NCBI RefSeq assembly: GCF_013032005.1
Contig: NZ_WQBE01000001.1
Span: 930,001-994,000 of the forward strand
Source: Ruegeria atlantica
GTDB lineage: Bacteria; Pseudomonadota; Alphaproteobacteria; Rhodobacterales; Rhodobacteraceae
Reading direction: 5' to 3'
DNA length: 64,000 nt
In this document: positions 33,591 to 41,907 of the stretch, piece by piece
How the letters are laid out: the number at the start of each line of letters is the position of its first letter
Numbering within the stretch: position 1 is the stretch's first letter
Translations under genes and position numbers: made by a program
The notes under the pieces: generated by a model
Database searches by the model: none
What the model was told of the DNA's origin: nothing
Seen by the model: the letters and a program-made list of their open reading frames with translations, nothing else

Positions 33591-34163
33591 TCATTCAGCC
33601 TTAACTGCTTCTACCGAGATCCGGACTTCGACTTCGTCACCGACAAAAGGCGCAAACTGTCCTAGATCGAAATCGCTGCGTACCAGCGTGGTGGTCGCGT
33701 CAAAACCCGCCCACGGCTTTTTCGCCATTGGGTGTTCGGACACTTGGTTCAACTTGGCATCCAGAACGACCGACTTGGTCACGCCGTTCATGGTCAGATC
33801 GCCGGTGATGTTGGCCGTGTTTTCACCGGTGACTTCGATACCAGTCGAAGTAAAGGTGACCAGGTCACCTTCGGCGGCGCCAAAGAAATCTTCGGTCATG
33901 AAGTGATCTTCGCGTGGCTTCCAACCGGTGATCATTTCAATCACGGGCATCGAAACAGAAACGCTGGATGCCGCAGGGTCTTCTTGGTCAAACATGATCT
34001 CGCCTTCGAAGCCCGAGAACATGCCGGTCGTGGTGGAATAACCCAGGTGGTTATAGCTGAAGACGACCTGGCTGTGGCTGGGGTCCAAAACGTATTTCTC
34101 GGCGCTGGCAAACGCCGAAGTTGCCGAAACGGCCAGTGCAGCAGCAAGAAGGGTGGATTTCAT
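33591..34163 (-). CDS. YceI-family periplasmic protein
   Basis: 190 residues from the ATG at 34163 (GGAGA 7 bases upstream), with a signal peptide MKSTLLAAALAVSATSAFAS. The YceI beta-barrel follows: EKYVLDPSHSQVVFSYNHLG, MFSGFEGEIMFDQEDPAASS, FFGAAEGDLVTFTSTGIEVT, GDLTMNGVTKSVVLDAKL. YceI proteins are periplasmic lipocalin-like binders of polyisoprenoids. It faces the b561-YceI fusion gene, so two YceI domains are encoded within 2 kb: one secreted, one tethered to a heme membrane protein. Confidence 0.95.
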   Translation of the reverse strand: MKSTLLAAALAVSATSAFASAEKYVLDPSHSQVVFSYNHLGYSTTTGMFSGFEGEIMFDQEDPAASSVSVSMPVIEMITGWKPREDHFMTEDFFGAAEGDLVTFTSTGIEVTGENTANITGDLTMNGVTKSVVLDAKLNQVSEHPMAKKPWAGFDATTTLVRSDFDLGQFAPFVGDEVEVRISVEAVKAE

Positions 34164-34219
34164 AACAATCTCCGAAAAATTATGGATGCAACCCGAATGG
34201 GTTGCTCGATAACAAAAAT

Positions 34220-34239
34220 GTGCTGCCCAAGGGCAGCAC
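34220..34239 (-). terminator. Terminator after the 34290-34799 gene
   Basis: Minus strand GTGCTGCCC TT GGGCAGCAC followed by ATTTTTGTTATC. It lies between the small membrane-protein gene and yceI, so yceI has its own promoter between here and 34163 or reads from within. Confidence 0.85.
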
Positions 34240-34289
34240 ACAAGTATTATTCTCTAACAGTTTCTGTTCCTAGATGAACAGAATAAATT

Positions 34290-34799
34290 TCACGCGAAGA
34301 TTGTTACGCTTCCACTGAGTTGCCCCTTGAGCGCTCGGCTGACATCCGCCGATTGCAGCGGCAGTTTCATCAGCAGGCTGCCATCGACATCGTACAATTC
34401 GACCTGATCGTCGGCAAAGCGGGCACCACCCAAGGTGTCATAGCTGCGGCGCAGAACGGTCTGCGGGCGGCCGTTTTCATTCTTTTGCAGAACCCGAACC
34501 TCGCGGCGGATCGGATCGAAATAAGCATCCGGGCGGGCATCCAGCAGCTGAATCGTCAGCAGGCTAACCCCGACCAGCAGAAACATAAGTGACGCAGCCA
34601 GCTTGATCGGCCAGACTTCGGCGGCCATTGCGGAACCGGCCACCAACCACATGGAAAACGCCATCACGATCAGAAAGGCGCCAAGGACGCGGGCCAGTAC
34701 CATCCGAACCTTCCAGTTCGGTGCAAAGGTGATCAGAACTGGTACAGATTTCTCATAGTTCGCTGAGGTTGCGGACTCTTCGAATGCATTCGTATTCAT
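34290..34799 (-). CDS. Small integral membrane protein, unknown function
   Basis: 169 residues from the ATG at 34799 (another in-frame ATG at 34808 is equally possible, and the frame is open to 34880). A soluble N-terminus precedes two membrane spans at about 37-57 (VLGAFLIVMAFSMWLVAGSA) and 64-82 (IKLAASLMFLLVGVSLLTIQ). A C-terminal domain of about 85 residues follows, with FDPIRREVRVLQKNENGRPQ and VELYDVDGSLLMKLPLQSAD, probably cytoplasmic and beta-rich like a PH-type fold. I do not recognise a named family. It is followed by its own terminator and is divergent from rpsF. Confidence 0.78.
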   Translation of the reverse strand: MNTNAFEESATSANYEKSVPVLITFAPNWKVRMVLARVLGAFLIVMAFSMWLVAGSAMAAEVWPIKLAASLMFLLVGVSLLTIQLLDARPDAYFDPIRREVRVLQKNENGRPQTVLRRSYDTLGGARFADDQVELYDVDGSLLMKLPLQSADVSRALKGQLSGSVTIFA

Positions 34800-34945
34800 C
34801 GCGGTCATCTCTCTCACCCTGTTTTTCAGGTTGCCGTTCTGGGTCCGGTAATTCCGGATAGTCCCCGGTATGAAAAACAACTTTGAGCCGAAAAGCGTCA
34901 GGAATTGGGCAGCGCAATGTTAATTGGATGTTAATAGCGCGACAC

Positions 34946-34976
34946 CGCCAAGGCGTCTGTGGCGGGGCTTGCCCCT
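34946..34976 (+). other. Hairpins in the rpsF leader
   Basis: CCGCC (34946-34950) pairs with GGCGG (34962-34966), and GGGGC (34965-34969) pairs with GCCCC (34972-34976). The two share two bases, so they compete. They lie about 130 bases before rpsF. Many bacteria use an S6:S18-binding mRNA structure in this leader; whether this is one cannot be settled by eye. Confidence 0.35.
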
Positions 34977-35104
34977 CGCGCTCAAACGTGTATACGAGGC
35001 CATCCTTCGCAAATCTTATGAATCGCGCAGCCTCTCGTGGCAGGGTCGCGAAGGACAAAATGGCCCCGCCTATGAAATGCGCCTTGATAGAAACAGGAGT
35101 ACAC

Positions 35105-35458
35105 ATGCCGCTGTATGAGCATGTAATGATCGCGCGTCAGGACCTGTCCAACGCGCAGGCAGAAAGCCTTGTCGAACATTTCGGCACCGTTCTGGCGGAC
35201 AACGGCGGTAACGTCGTCGAAAGCGAGTACTGGGGCGTCAAGACAATGGCCTACAAGATCAACAAAAACCGCAAGGGTCACTATTCCTTCCTGAAGACCG
35301 ACGCCCCCGCTGGCGCCGTTCAGGAAATGGAGCGCCTGATGCGCCTGCATGATGATGTTATGCGCGTTCTGACCATCAAGGTCGACGAGCATGCCGAGGG
35401 CCCTTCGGTCCAGATGCAGAAGCGCGACGAGCGCGAAGGCCGCCGCGAGCGCCGTTGA
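35105..35458 (+). CDS. rpsF: 30S ribosomal protein S6
   Basis: 117 residues from the ATG at 35105 (CAGGAG 5 bases upstream); the open frame extends to 34883 but MPLYEHVMIARQDLSNAQAE is the conserved start. S6 fold signatures ENGG-like ADNGGNVVESEYWGVKTMAY, then KINKNRKGHYSFLKTDAPAG and LMRLHDDVMRVLTIKVDEHA. The C-terminus is a charged tail. It pairs with S18 on the ribosomal platform, and the two genes are adjacent (27-base gap), followed by rplI: the classical rpsF-rpsR-rplI operon. Confidence 0.98.
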   Translation: MPLYEHVMIARQDLSNAQAESLVEHFGTVLADNGGNVVESEYWGVKTMAYKINKNRKGHYSFLKTDAPAGAVQEMERLMRLHDDVMRVLTIKVDEHAEGPSVQMQKRDEREGRRERR

Positions 35459-35485
35459 TCAACGCCTGACGAAAGGACATAAACC

Positions 35486-35713
35486 ATGGCCGCAAAACCA
35501 TTTTTCCGCCGCCGCAAGGTCTGCCCGTTCTCGGGCGACAACGCGCCGAAGATCGATTATAAAGACACCCGTCTGCTGCAGCGCTACATCTCTGAGCGTG
35601 GCAAGATCGTACCTTCCCGTATCACCGCCGTTTCGGCGAAAAAGCAGCGTGAACTGGCCCGTGCTATCAAGCGCGCCCGCTTCCTCGCCCTGCTGCCCTA
35701 CGCCGTGAAGTAA
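35486..35713 (+). CDS. rpsR: 30S ribosomal protein S18
   Basis: 75 residues, very basic, typical S18: [78 protein letters not shown] precedes the ATG. It binds S6 and 16S rRNA in the 30S platform. It lies between rpsF and rplI with gaps of 27 and 12 bases. Confidence 0.98.
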   Translation: MAAKPFFRRRKVCPFSGDNAPKIDYKDTRLLQRYISERGKIVPSRITAVSAKKQRELARAIKRARFLALLPYAVK

Positions 35714-35725
35714 GGAGAGACTGAC

Positions 35726-36346
35726 ATGCAAGTTATCCTTCTGGAACGCGTTGCGAAACTGGGTCAGATGGGCGACGTCGTTGACGTCAAGCCCGGCTAC
35801 GCCCGGAACTTCCTGCTGCCCCAAGGCAAAGCGCTGAGCGCGTCCGAGGCAAACGTCGCCTCGTTCGAAGCCCAGAAAGCGCAGCTTGAGGCCCGCAACC
35901 TGGAAACCAAAAAAGAAGCTGAAGCACTGGCTGAAAAGCTGGACGGTCAGCAGTTCATCGTGATTCGCTCGGCATCGGATGCCGGCGCTCTGTACGGTTC
36001 GGTCACCCCGCGTGACGCCGCAGACGCAGCAACCGAGGCTGGTTTCACCGTCGACAAGAAACAGATTGCCCTGATCGCACCGATCAAGGAACTGGGTCTG
36101 CACTCGCTCGCAGTCAAACTGCATCCTGAGGTCGAAGTTGAAATCAAGATGAACGTCGCCCGTTCGGAAGAAGAAGCCGAATTGCAGGCATCGGGCAAAT
36201 CGATCCAGGAACTGGCTGCTGAAGAAGAAGCCGCTGCTGAATTCGAAATCGCCGAACTGTTCGACGATATCGGTTCCGCTGCTTCGGAAGATGAAGAGCT
36301 GGTTGCCGAAGAAGCTCCGGCTGAAGAAGACGAAGCCAAAGCCTGA
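35726..36346 (+). CDS. rplI: 50S ribosomal protein L9 with acidic C-terminal extension
   Basis: 206 residues against about 150 in most bacteria. The N-terminal rRNA-binding domain ([34 protein letters not shown]), the long connecting helix (about 45-75) and the C-terminal domain ([20 protein letters not shown] ... [17 protein letters not shown]) are complete. They are followed by about 50 extra residues, almost all Glu/Ala/Asp ([20 protein letters not shown], then [19 protein letters not shown]). The tail is low-complexity and negatively charged; its role is unknown. GGAGAG precedes the ATG. A terminator follows. Confidence 0.97.
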   Translation: MQVILLERVAKLGQMGDVVDVKPGYARNFLLPQGKALSASEANVASFEAQKAQLEARNLETKKEAEALAEKLDGQQFIVIRSASDAGALYGSVTPRDAADAATEAGFTVDKKQIALIAPIKELGLHSLAVKLHPEVEVEIKMNVARSEEEAELQASGKSIQELAAEEEAAAEFEIAELFDDIGSAASEDEELVAEEAPAEEDEAKA

Positions 36347-36370
36347 TCTGGTTCAATCGAATTTCGAAAA

Positions 36371-36392
36371 GGCCGCACCGATTTGTGCGGCC
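36371..36392 (+). terminator. Terminator after rplI
   Basis: GGCCGCAC CGATTT GTGCGGCC followed by TTTTTT, 24 bases after the rplI stop. Confidence 0.94.
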
Positions 36393-36500
36393 TTTTTTCA
36401 TGCACACGCAAAACGGGCAAAATTCGGCCACATCTCAATCCTACGCTTGCAGATGGGCACTCGTTTCCTATCATCGCGCCCTGAAATTCGGAGTACACAG

Positions 36501-36977
36501 ATGACCGCTTACCTGCGCCGCAGCGCTCTGGCCATGATGCTGATGATCCCCTTCGCTGCTTGCGGAGGGCCGGAGACGGTGTCGCAAGACGCATTCGATC
36601 CCCCTCTCTACCCCAACGAAACGCCTGAGTTGCGGGCCTCGATCAATAAGTGGGCGGATCACTACGAAGTCCCACGCGAGCTTGTACACAAACTGGCGAT
36701 CCGGGAAAGCACTCATCGCCCGTGGGCTGTGAACCGGCCTTATTACGGACTGTTGCAAATCCTTCCCGCGACGGCACGCTCTATGGGCTACAGCGGAAAT
36801 GCACAGGGGCTGCTGGACGCCGATGCCAATCTGGAATTTGCCGGAAAGTATCTGCGCGGCGCCTGGTTGCTTTCGGATGGCGATCAGCAAAGGGCAATCT
36901 TCCTGTACGCCAAAGGGTATTGGCCCGAAGCCAAAGCCCGCGGAATGCTGGTTGAAACTGGGCTTGTACCCGAATGA
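36501..36977 (+). CDS. Lytic transglycosylase (SLT domain) lipoprotein
   Basis: 158 residues from the ATG at 36501 (CGGAG about 10 bases upstream; the longer frame runs through the rplI terminator and is not credible). The lipoprotein signal MTAYLRRSALAMMLMIPFAA ends at Cys21. A compact SLT domain follows with catalytic Glu69 in HKLAIRESTHRPWAVN, YYGLLQILPATARSMGYSGN, and LLDADANLEFAGKYLRGAWL. It cleaves the MurNAc-GlcNAc bond of peptidoglycan, probably from the outer membrane. It stands alone between the ribosomal operon and luxR. Confidence 0.9.
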   Translation: MTAYLRRSALAMMLMIPFAACGGPETVSQDAFDPPLYPNETPELRASINKWADHYEVPRELVHKLAIRESTHRPWAVNRPYYGLLQILPATARSMGYSGNAQGLLDADANLEFAGKYLRGAWLLSDGDQQRAIFLYAKGYWPEAKARGMLVETGLVPE

Positions 36978-37173
36978 ATTCCCGCTCAACTTGTACAAAG
37001 AACGTAAACATCCGATGCCAATTCGCGTCAGAATCGGCGGAATTCCACCCAAATACCCCAGATTCACACAGTTCTGTTGCTCTAAGTACGCATTATGCCT
37101 GTGCGATATTAACAATTCCCTTGCGCTTAATACCTCGGTTGACGCAACGTAGGCTTGAATACGGACAGACTGT

Positions 37174-37197
37174 GCGCTTTCGGGGGGTGGAAAGCGC
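37174..37197 (+). promoter_or_regulatory. Inverted repeat just upstream of luxR
   Basis: GCGCTTTC (37174-37181) and GAAAGCGC (37190-37197) are perfect arms around GGGGGGTG, ending 19 bases before the luxR GTG. It may be an operator (for example for LuxR itself) or an mRNA hairpin affecting translation; no T-run follows. The palindrome TTGTACAA also occurs at 36991-36998, farther upstream. Confidence 0.55.
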
Positions 37198-37216
37198 TAT
37201 GTAAAAGGTTGGACAG

Positions 37217-37918
37217 GTGAAACTCATAGACTTGGCCGCGCTCGACCAACAGGAAAAGTCGACCGCAGACATAATCAACTCGGTCTGCGAGGAACTCGGC
37301 TTTGACTATGCGTCTTATGCCACTTTGAATCCTGTGAAAGGTGACGTTCAGGGGTATGCGAATTACCCTGACGAATGGAAAATCCACTACGGCAGCCATG
37401 GATACCACCATTTCGATCCAACAATATACCAGTCGGTTCTCAGCATTGCACCGGTCGATTGGGGCCGTTTCAATCACGACGAAAAATTTAATGCCGTTTT
37501 CCGCGATGCACATGACTTCGGCATTACCCCGCGTGGTTTAACCGTTCCTGTCCGCGGCCCTTACGGCGAATGCGGAATACTAAGCGTGACCCGCGATTGT
37601 TCAGATGCTGAATGGGAGTCGCTCAAAAGAGAAGTCATGGGCGACCTGCAAATGGCCGCTGTGCATGCGCATGATACGGTTATGCAGTCCGGGGTTCTGG
37701 CCAAAGCATTGTACCTGCCCGCCCTTTCGACACGCGAAAAAGAGATCCTTCAATGGGTCGCTGAGGGTAAATCGCAGCAAGATATTGGTGATATTTTGTC
37801 GATTTCCCACCGAACCGTCGAGGTTCACATGCGCTCTGGCCGCGAAAAACTGGGCGCGTTAACCACGCCTCAGGCCATTGGCCGGGCGATAGGTTTGGGC
37901 TTAATCGCCCCAGGATAA
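37217..37918 (+). CDS. luxR: LuxR-family quorum-sensing transcriptional regulator
   Basis: 233 residues, start GTG (AAGG 8 bases upstream). The N-terminal autoinducer-binding domain (about 15-150) keeps the aromatic/acidic ligand residues: DYASYATLNP, GYANYPDEWKIHYGSHGYHH, FDPTIYQSVLSIAPVDWGRF, ITPRGLTVPVRGPYGECGIL. The C-terminal GerE-type helix-turn-helix (about 168-225) is LSTREKEILQWVAEGKSQQD, IGDILSISHRTVEVHMRSGR, EKLGALTTPQAIGRAI. It should bind an acyl-homoserine lactone and regulate transcription. It is 97 bases upstream of luxI in the same direction. Roseobacter genomes often carry such a pair at this place; the symbol is generic. Confidence 0.95.
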   Translation: MKLIDLAALDQQEKSTADIINSVCEELGFDYASYATLNPVKGDVQGYANYPDEWKIHYGSHGYHHFDPTIYQSVLSIAPVDWGRFNHDEKFNAVFRDAHDFGITPRGLTVPVRGPYGECGILSVTRDCSDAEWESLKREVMGDLQMAAVHAHDTVMQSGVLAKALYLPALSTREKEILQWVAEGKSQQDIGDILSISHRTVEVHMRSGREKLGALTTPQAIGRAIGLGLIAPG

Positions 37919-37971
37919 GCAAAAAATCGAAAAAAATACGGGAAACCCCCAATAGTTTCCGCCCGCGACAT

Positions 37972-37996
37972 GGTTAACTCTCGAGTCACGGTAACC
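37972..37996 (+). promoter_or_regulatory. Imperfect inverted repeat upstream of luxI
   Basis: GGTTA (37972-37976) and TAACC (37992-37996) frame a core containing CTCGAG, 19 bases before the luxI ATG. The outer arms and the CTCGAG are off-centre by 1.5 bases. It is a candidate LuxR-type operator; it does not match the classical Vibrio lux box. Confidence 0.4.
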
Positions 37997-38015
37997 AGAC
38001 TGTAGGGGGATGGAA

Positions 38016-38864
38016 ATGATCATCGTAATTGATGGTATCAACCAGCATATGTTTAGTGATGTCCTGGACGAAATGTTCAAACTACGAGCCCGCGTGTTCG
38101 GCGATCGTTTGGGCTGGGAGGTCAACATAGTAGACGGCCGTGAACGCGATATGTTCGACGACCTGAATCCTGCACACGTGGTCAGCATCAACGACGAGGG
38201 GGAAGTCGTTGGGTGTATGCGCCTGTTGCAGACCACAGGTCCACACATGCTTGCGGATGTCTTCAATTCTATTCTGGACGGTGAACCGCCCTTGCGCAGT
38301 TCACAGGTCTGGGAAGCGACCCGGTTCTGTGTCGACACCAAACGACTGGGCCAAGGGCGCGGCAAAAATTCAGTGTCCTATGTGACCAGCGAGGTCATGA
38401 TCGGCTCGTTCGAATACGCCAAAACCGCAGGCGTACTGGACTCGATCGCTGTGATTGACCCAATTATGAACCGTGTTCTGCAACGGTCGGGCAATGCCCC
38501 GTATGATTACCTCGGTAGTGCAAAACCAATGGGCAAAGTGGTTGCGATGGCGGCGTTGATGGATTGCTCGGATGAACGAATTTCGGGCATTCGAGACTAT
38601 GCGGGAATCGAACATGACGTCTTCCTGACCGAAGAACAGGCGCTGAGTCTGTTCGCGCTCGGCAAGGCCGAAAAACCCGCTAATGTCGATCACCAACCGC
38701 TGACCGAGCTTGAGAAATACTTCGTCGAACAGATGCATTCAGCAAAATCGAAAGACGAAGTAAAAGACGTGCTTAAACTGATCGAAGCGCTGTCAGATCG
38801 TTTCACGCCAGAGCAAAAGACTGCTCTGCTGAGTACCCCCCGTGCTTTTGCTCATGAGGCCTGA
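38016..38864 (+). CDS. luxI: Acyl-homoserine-lactone synthase (LuxI family) with C-terminal extension
   Basis: 282 residues from the ATG at 38016 (GGGGG 6 bases upstream; an ATG at 38010 overlaps that Shine-Dalgarno). All invariant LuxI residues are present and, from this start, mostly at canonical numbers: R24, F28, W34 (LRARVFGDRLGW), D45, D48 (RDMFDD), R69 (GCMRLLQTTGPHML), E100 and R103 (VWEATRFCVD). It makes an N-acyl-homoserine lactone from S-adenosylmethionine and acyl-ACP. Typical synthases have about 200-220 residues; here about 70 more follow (TEEQALSLFALGKAEKPANV ... VLKLIEALSDRFTPEQ), a helical tail of unknown role. Downstream of luxR; a terminator follows. Confidence 0.96.
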   Translation: MIIVIDGINQHMFSDVLDEMFKLRARVFGDRLGWEVNIVDGRERDMFDDLNPAHVVSINDEGEVVGCMRLLQTTGPHMLADVFNSILDGEPPLRSSQVWEATRFCVDTKRLGQGRGKNSVSYVTSEVMIGSFEYAKTAGVLDSIAVIDPIMNRVLQRSGNAPYDYLGSAKPMGKVVAMAALMDCSDERISGIRDYAGIEHDVFLTEEQALSLFALGKAEKPANVDHQPLTELEKYFVEQMHSAKSKDEVKDVLKLIEALSDRFTPEQKTALLSTPRAFAHEA

Positions 38865-38897
38865 CCCCCTCACCTCATAAGATCAAAAGCCACCCAC

Positions 38898-38926
38898 CGG
38901 AGCCGTCTGATTGTCAGACGGCTCCG
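38898..38926 (+). terminator. Strong terminator after luxI
   Basis: Thirteen-base arms CGGAGCCGTCTGA / TCAGACGGCTCCG, loop TTG, followed by CTTTTTTT. It also lies 38 bases beyond the tig stop, so it may separate the two converging genes. Confidence 0.95.
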
Positions 38927-38963
38927 CTTTTTTTGTGCCCCGTGGGCAGGGGGCGGAAGAGGA

Positions 38964-40295
38964 TTACTCCTCTTCCAGTGCCTCTACGGCTTTCTGCAGG
39001 TCGTCTTTGCTGACTTCTTTGTCGGCAACCTGAGCTAGTTCAACGATGTAGTCGATGACTTTGTCTTCGAAGATCGGCGCGCGCAGCTGCTGCTGCATCT
39101 GAGCGTTCTGCTGCACGAACTCAAAGAACTGACGTTCCTGACCCGGGTACTGACGCGCCTGGTTCATGATCGCCTGCGTCATCTCGGCATCGGTGACTTC
39201 AACCTCGGCCTTCTGACCCAGCTCGGCCAGCAGCAGGCCCAGACGCACGCGGCGCTCGGCCAGTTTGTTGTGCTCGTCGGTGGGCTCGATCTCGGCGTGG
39301 TCGTGGCCTTCCACTTCCGGGTTTTCCTCGTGCCACAGCTGGTGCGCGATCTGCTTGGCTTCGGCTTCAACCAGCGACGGCGGCAGGTCGAAGGAAACGA
39401 TCTTGTCCAGCGCGTCCAACAGCGCGCGCTTCATGACCGCGCGCGACGCACCGGAATACTCTGCCTCCAGACGCTCAGCGATCTGAGCTTTCAGACCAGC
39501 CAGATCTTCGGCACCGAACTTGGTGGCCAGCTCGTCGTTAATCTCGGCAGCAACCGGCTCTTTCACTTCTTTCACCGTGCAGGTGAAAACAGCGTCCTTA
39601 CCGGCCAGGTTTTCGGCGCCGTATTCTTCTGGGAAGCTGACGTTCACGTCTTTTTCTTCTTCGGCCTTCACACCGACCAGCTGCTCTTCAAAGCCGGGGA
39701 TGAAGCTGTTCGAGCCCAGAACCAGCGGGTAGTCTTCGGCCGAACCACCTTCGAATTCTTCGCCGTCCACTTTGCCAACAAAGTCGATCACAACCTGATC
39801 GCCGTCTTTGGCTTTGGACCCCTTGCGGCGCGCTTTGAAGTCCTGCGCGGTTTCTGCCAGGCTTTTCAGCGCTTCTTCGACGGCCTCATCGTCTGCTTTG
39901 ACAATCAGCTTTTCCAGCTCGACCGATTTCAGATCAACTTCGGGGATTTCCGGCAGCGCCTCATAAGACATCTCGACGTGAACGTCGTCGCCTTCTTTCC
40001 AATCTTCGTTGGTCATCTTGACGTCAGGCTGCAGCGCCGGACGCTCACCGCTGTCTTCAAAATGCTTGCTCATGGCGCCATCGATGCTTTCCTGCATCGC
40101 TTCGCCCAGCAGGCGCTGACCAAACTGCTTTTTCAGCAGGGCCATCGGCACCTTGCCTTTGCGGAAGCCCTTCATCTCGACTTCGGGCTGCGCTTCGGTC
40201 AGCTTTTCGTTGACCTTTTCGTCCAGCTCGGCTGCGGACACAACGATGTTGTAGCCGCGTTTCAGACCTTCGTTCAGCGTCTCGGTAACCTGCAT
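38964..40295 (-). CDS. tig: Trigger factor
   Basis: 443 residues from the ATG at 40295 ([20 protein letters not shown]); the open frame runs on to 40550 through non-conserved sequence. Ribosome-associated folding chaperone with an N-terminal ribosome-binding domain including the signature GFRKGKVPM (about 44-52, the loop that contacts L23), a central FKBP-type PPIase domain (about 155-235, [20 protein letters not shown]) and a C-terminal helical cradle. The C-terminus is acidic. Convergent with luxI. Confidence 0.97.
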   Translation of the reverse strand: MQVTETLNEGLKRGYNIVVSAAELDEKVNEKLTEAQPEVEMKGFRKGKVPMALLKKQFGQRLLGEAMQESIDGAMSKHFEDSGERPALQPDVKMTNEDWKEGDDVHVEMSYEALPEIPEVDLKSVELEKLIVKADDEAVEEALKSLAETAQDFKARRKGSKAKDGDQVVIDFVGKVDGEEFEGGSAEDYPLVLGSNSFIPGFEEQLVGVKAEEEKDVNVSFPEEYGAENLAGKDAVFTCTVKEVKEPVAAEINDELATKFGAEDLAGLKAQIAERLEAEYSGASRAVMKRALLDALDKIVSFDLPPSLVEAEAKQIAHQLWHEENPEVEGHDHAEIEPTDEHNKLAERRVRLGLLLAELGQKAEVEVTDAEMTQAIMNQARQYPGQERQFFEFVQQNAQMQQQLRAPIFEDKVIDYIVELAQVADKEVSKDDLQKAVEALEEE

Positions 40296-40435
40296 TATGG
40301 TAGTCCCCATAGGATTCGGGGCGCGCAAAACGGCGCGCCGGGCAAATTTGACGCCTTCTATTTGCCCAGCCGCCCGCGTGCAAGGGGGCAAAGCCCGGAT
40401 CAGCCTTGTTTTGCCGCCGATTTGAACAAAAAAAA

Positions 40436-40457
40436 CGCCCCGAACTGACCCGGGGCG
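40436..40457 (-). terminator. Terminator after the porin gene
   Basis: Minus strand CGCCCCG, loop GGTCAGTT, CGGGGCG, followed by TTTTTTTTG. It separates porin from tig. Confidence 0.9.
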
Positions 40458-40479
40458 CCTATTCCCAAGAAGGTCGGGA

Positions 40480-41613
40480 TCAGAACTTCCAGAGCGCCCC
40501 CAGAACCCAGGCTTCGTTCTTGTCAAAGTCGACCGTGTCGTCGAAGTCATGGTTGCGATATTTCAGGTACGCATCAGTGTTGATGCTGTCGATCCGCTGA
40601 ACGACCGCGACACCCCAGGATTTTGTGCTGGACCCGTCGTTTTCGAAATCCGAACCATCGAAATAGTCGATCCCGACACCGGTTTTCCCCCAGGACACCC
40701 AGTCCCCTTCATAGGCCAGTTTGGTGTACCAATAGTCCGGGTCGCTGGCACCGGTGGCAGTGTCGTCACGCGTACCCAAGGCCGCCGTAAAGCTGAAACC
40801 GCTGGGCAGCAAAACCGAAGCGGACCCGATCGTGTCTTTGCGTTCACCCGAGCTATTGTCGAAATCCCGCACCGCATAGGCCACGCTTGCGGCAAACTCC
40901 ACGCCATTTGCGAAAGTATTGCCGTAAGAAACCGCGATGTCGTAGTAGTCATCATCGTCGCTGCTGGACAGAATGTTCTGGCCATAGGCAATTGCCGCTG
41001 AGAAACCGTTGAAGTCGGGGGTGTCGTAACGGATCCGGCCACGGCGAGCGCCATCAAAGTTACTGGCCGAGTCACCGACGGTGATACCGCTTAGTACACC
41101 GTCCGTGCCGCGATAGAAAAACGCACCGTTTTCGTCGTTCGTAAAGGAATACAAAGCCGTTCCAACATAAGACAGGTCAACCTCGGCCGCACCGTCCGAC
41201 GCCATGCTCCCCTGCCCGGCCGAGAACTTGCCGTATCCCCCTTTTAACGAGAAATCGACATGTCGGATGTCTTCCCGTGACCATCCGTCATTGTTGGTTC
41301 CATTCTGGTTGGCCGTTCCCGTACTCGGCAGACCCAGTCCGGTTTCAAAGCGGAACATGAATTCATTGCTGCCATAGGGCTGCATCAGCCGCAGGCCGAC
41401 GCGGCTGTTGGACAGGTCATTGTCCAGCAAGCGCGTTTCCGTTTCCTCGCCGTCATCGACCGAGACGATCACCGGATCGAGCTGTCCGTACAACAGAACG
41501 TAACCGCCACTGTTGTTGTTGTATTTCAGTTCCGCTGCCGCGGGAATTGCCGTTGTCGCAACCAACATCGCAGCCATTGAGGACAGTTTTAGTTTCTGGG
41601 TCATTTCATTCAC
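40480..41613 (-). CDS. Outer-membrane porin (Rhodobacter type)
   Basis: 377 residues with a signal peptide ([20 protein letters not shown] then [20 protein letters not shown]). The mature part is a beta-barrel: alternating strands such as [67 protein letters not shown], and the terminal [10 protein letters not shown] ending in Phe, the sorting signal for the BAM complex. Asp/Glu-rich loops fit a general diffusion porin. Its own terminator follows, and a 294-base region lies upstream of the start. Confidence 0.9.
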   Translation of the reverse strand: MNEMTQKLKLSSMAAMLVATTAIPAAAELKYNNNSGGYVLLYGQLDPVIVSVDDGEETETRLLDNDLSNSRVGLRLMQPYGSNEFMFRFETGLGLPSTGTANQNGTNNDGWSREDIRHVDFSLKGGYGKFSAGQGSMASDGAAEVDLSYVGTALYSFTNDENGAFFYRGTDGVLSGITVGDSASNFDGARRGRIRYDTPDFNGFSAAIAYGQNILSSSDDDDYYDIAVSYGNTFANGVEFAASVAYAVRDFDNSSGERKDTIGSASVLLPSGFSFTAALGTRDDTATGASDPDYWYTKLAYEGDWVSWGKTGVGIDYFDGSDFENDGSSTKSWGVAVVQRIDSINTDAYLKYRNHDFDDTVDFDKNEAWVLGALWKF

Positions 41614-41907
41614 CTTGAAAATTCCGGCTTTCGTTGCTCATCAATCGCGTGCATGCCGCCATAGCTCCAGAGGCCTCTTGCGATACTTTCAAAGTATTGC
41701 ATGTCCGCCACTCAGAGCAGGAAAGTCAGAAATAATTCCTATTTTAATCAACGCATTATCTGCAGGAAGACCGCAGCCGGAGACCCCCTCCAAGCGAATT
41801 CTGACGCCCGGCTATGCGTCTGGCAAACACTCGATTTGATGACACCGCAAACCAGTCGGCCAAATGCTGCCGAAGATCGGGTGGATCGGCCAAATCTCGC
41901 CTAAAAA
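41614..41907. other. Intergenic region upstream of the porin gene
   Basis: 294 bases between the porin start and the end of the NAD(P)HX repair gene. No credible gene or stem-loop was seen. It should hold the porin promoter on the minus strand. Confidence 0.6.

Noticed and set aside
36918..37216. Classical lux box upstream of luxR
   Set aside because: No ACCTGTnnnnnnACAGGT-like element; only TTGTACAA at 36991 and the GC repeat at 37174 were found.
38010..38012. ATG at 38010 as the luxI start
   Set aside because: It overlaps the Shine-Dalgarno GGGGG, and only the ATG at 38016 puts the invariant residues at canonical numbers (R24, F28, W34, D45, D48, R69).
39270..40448. 392-codon open frame on the plus strand opposite tig
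   Set aside because: Antisense to the trigger factor gene, composition Phe/Val/His-rich typical of a shadow frame.
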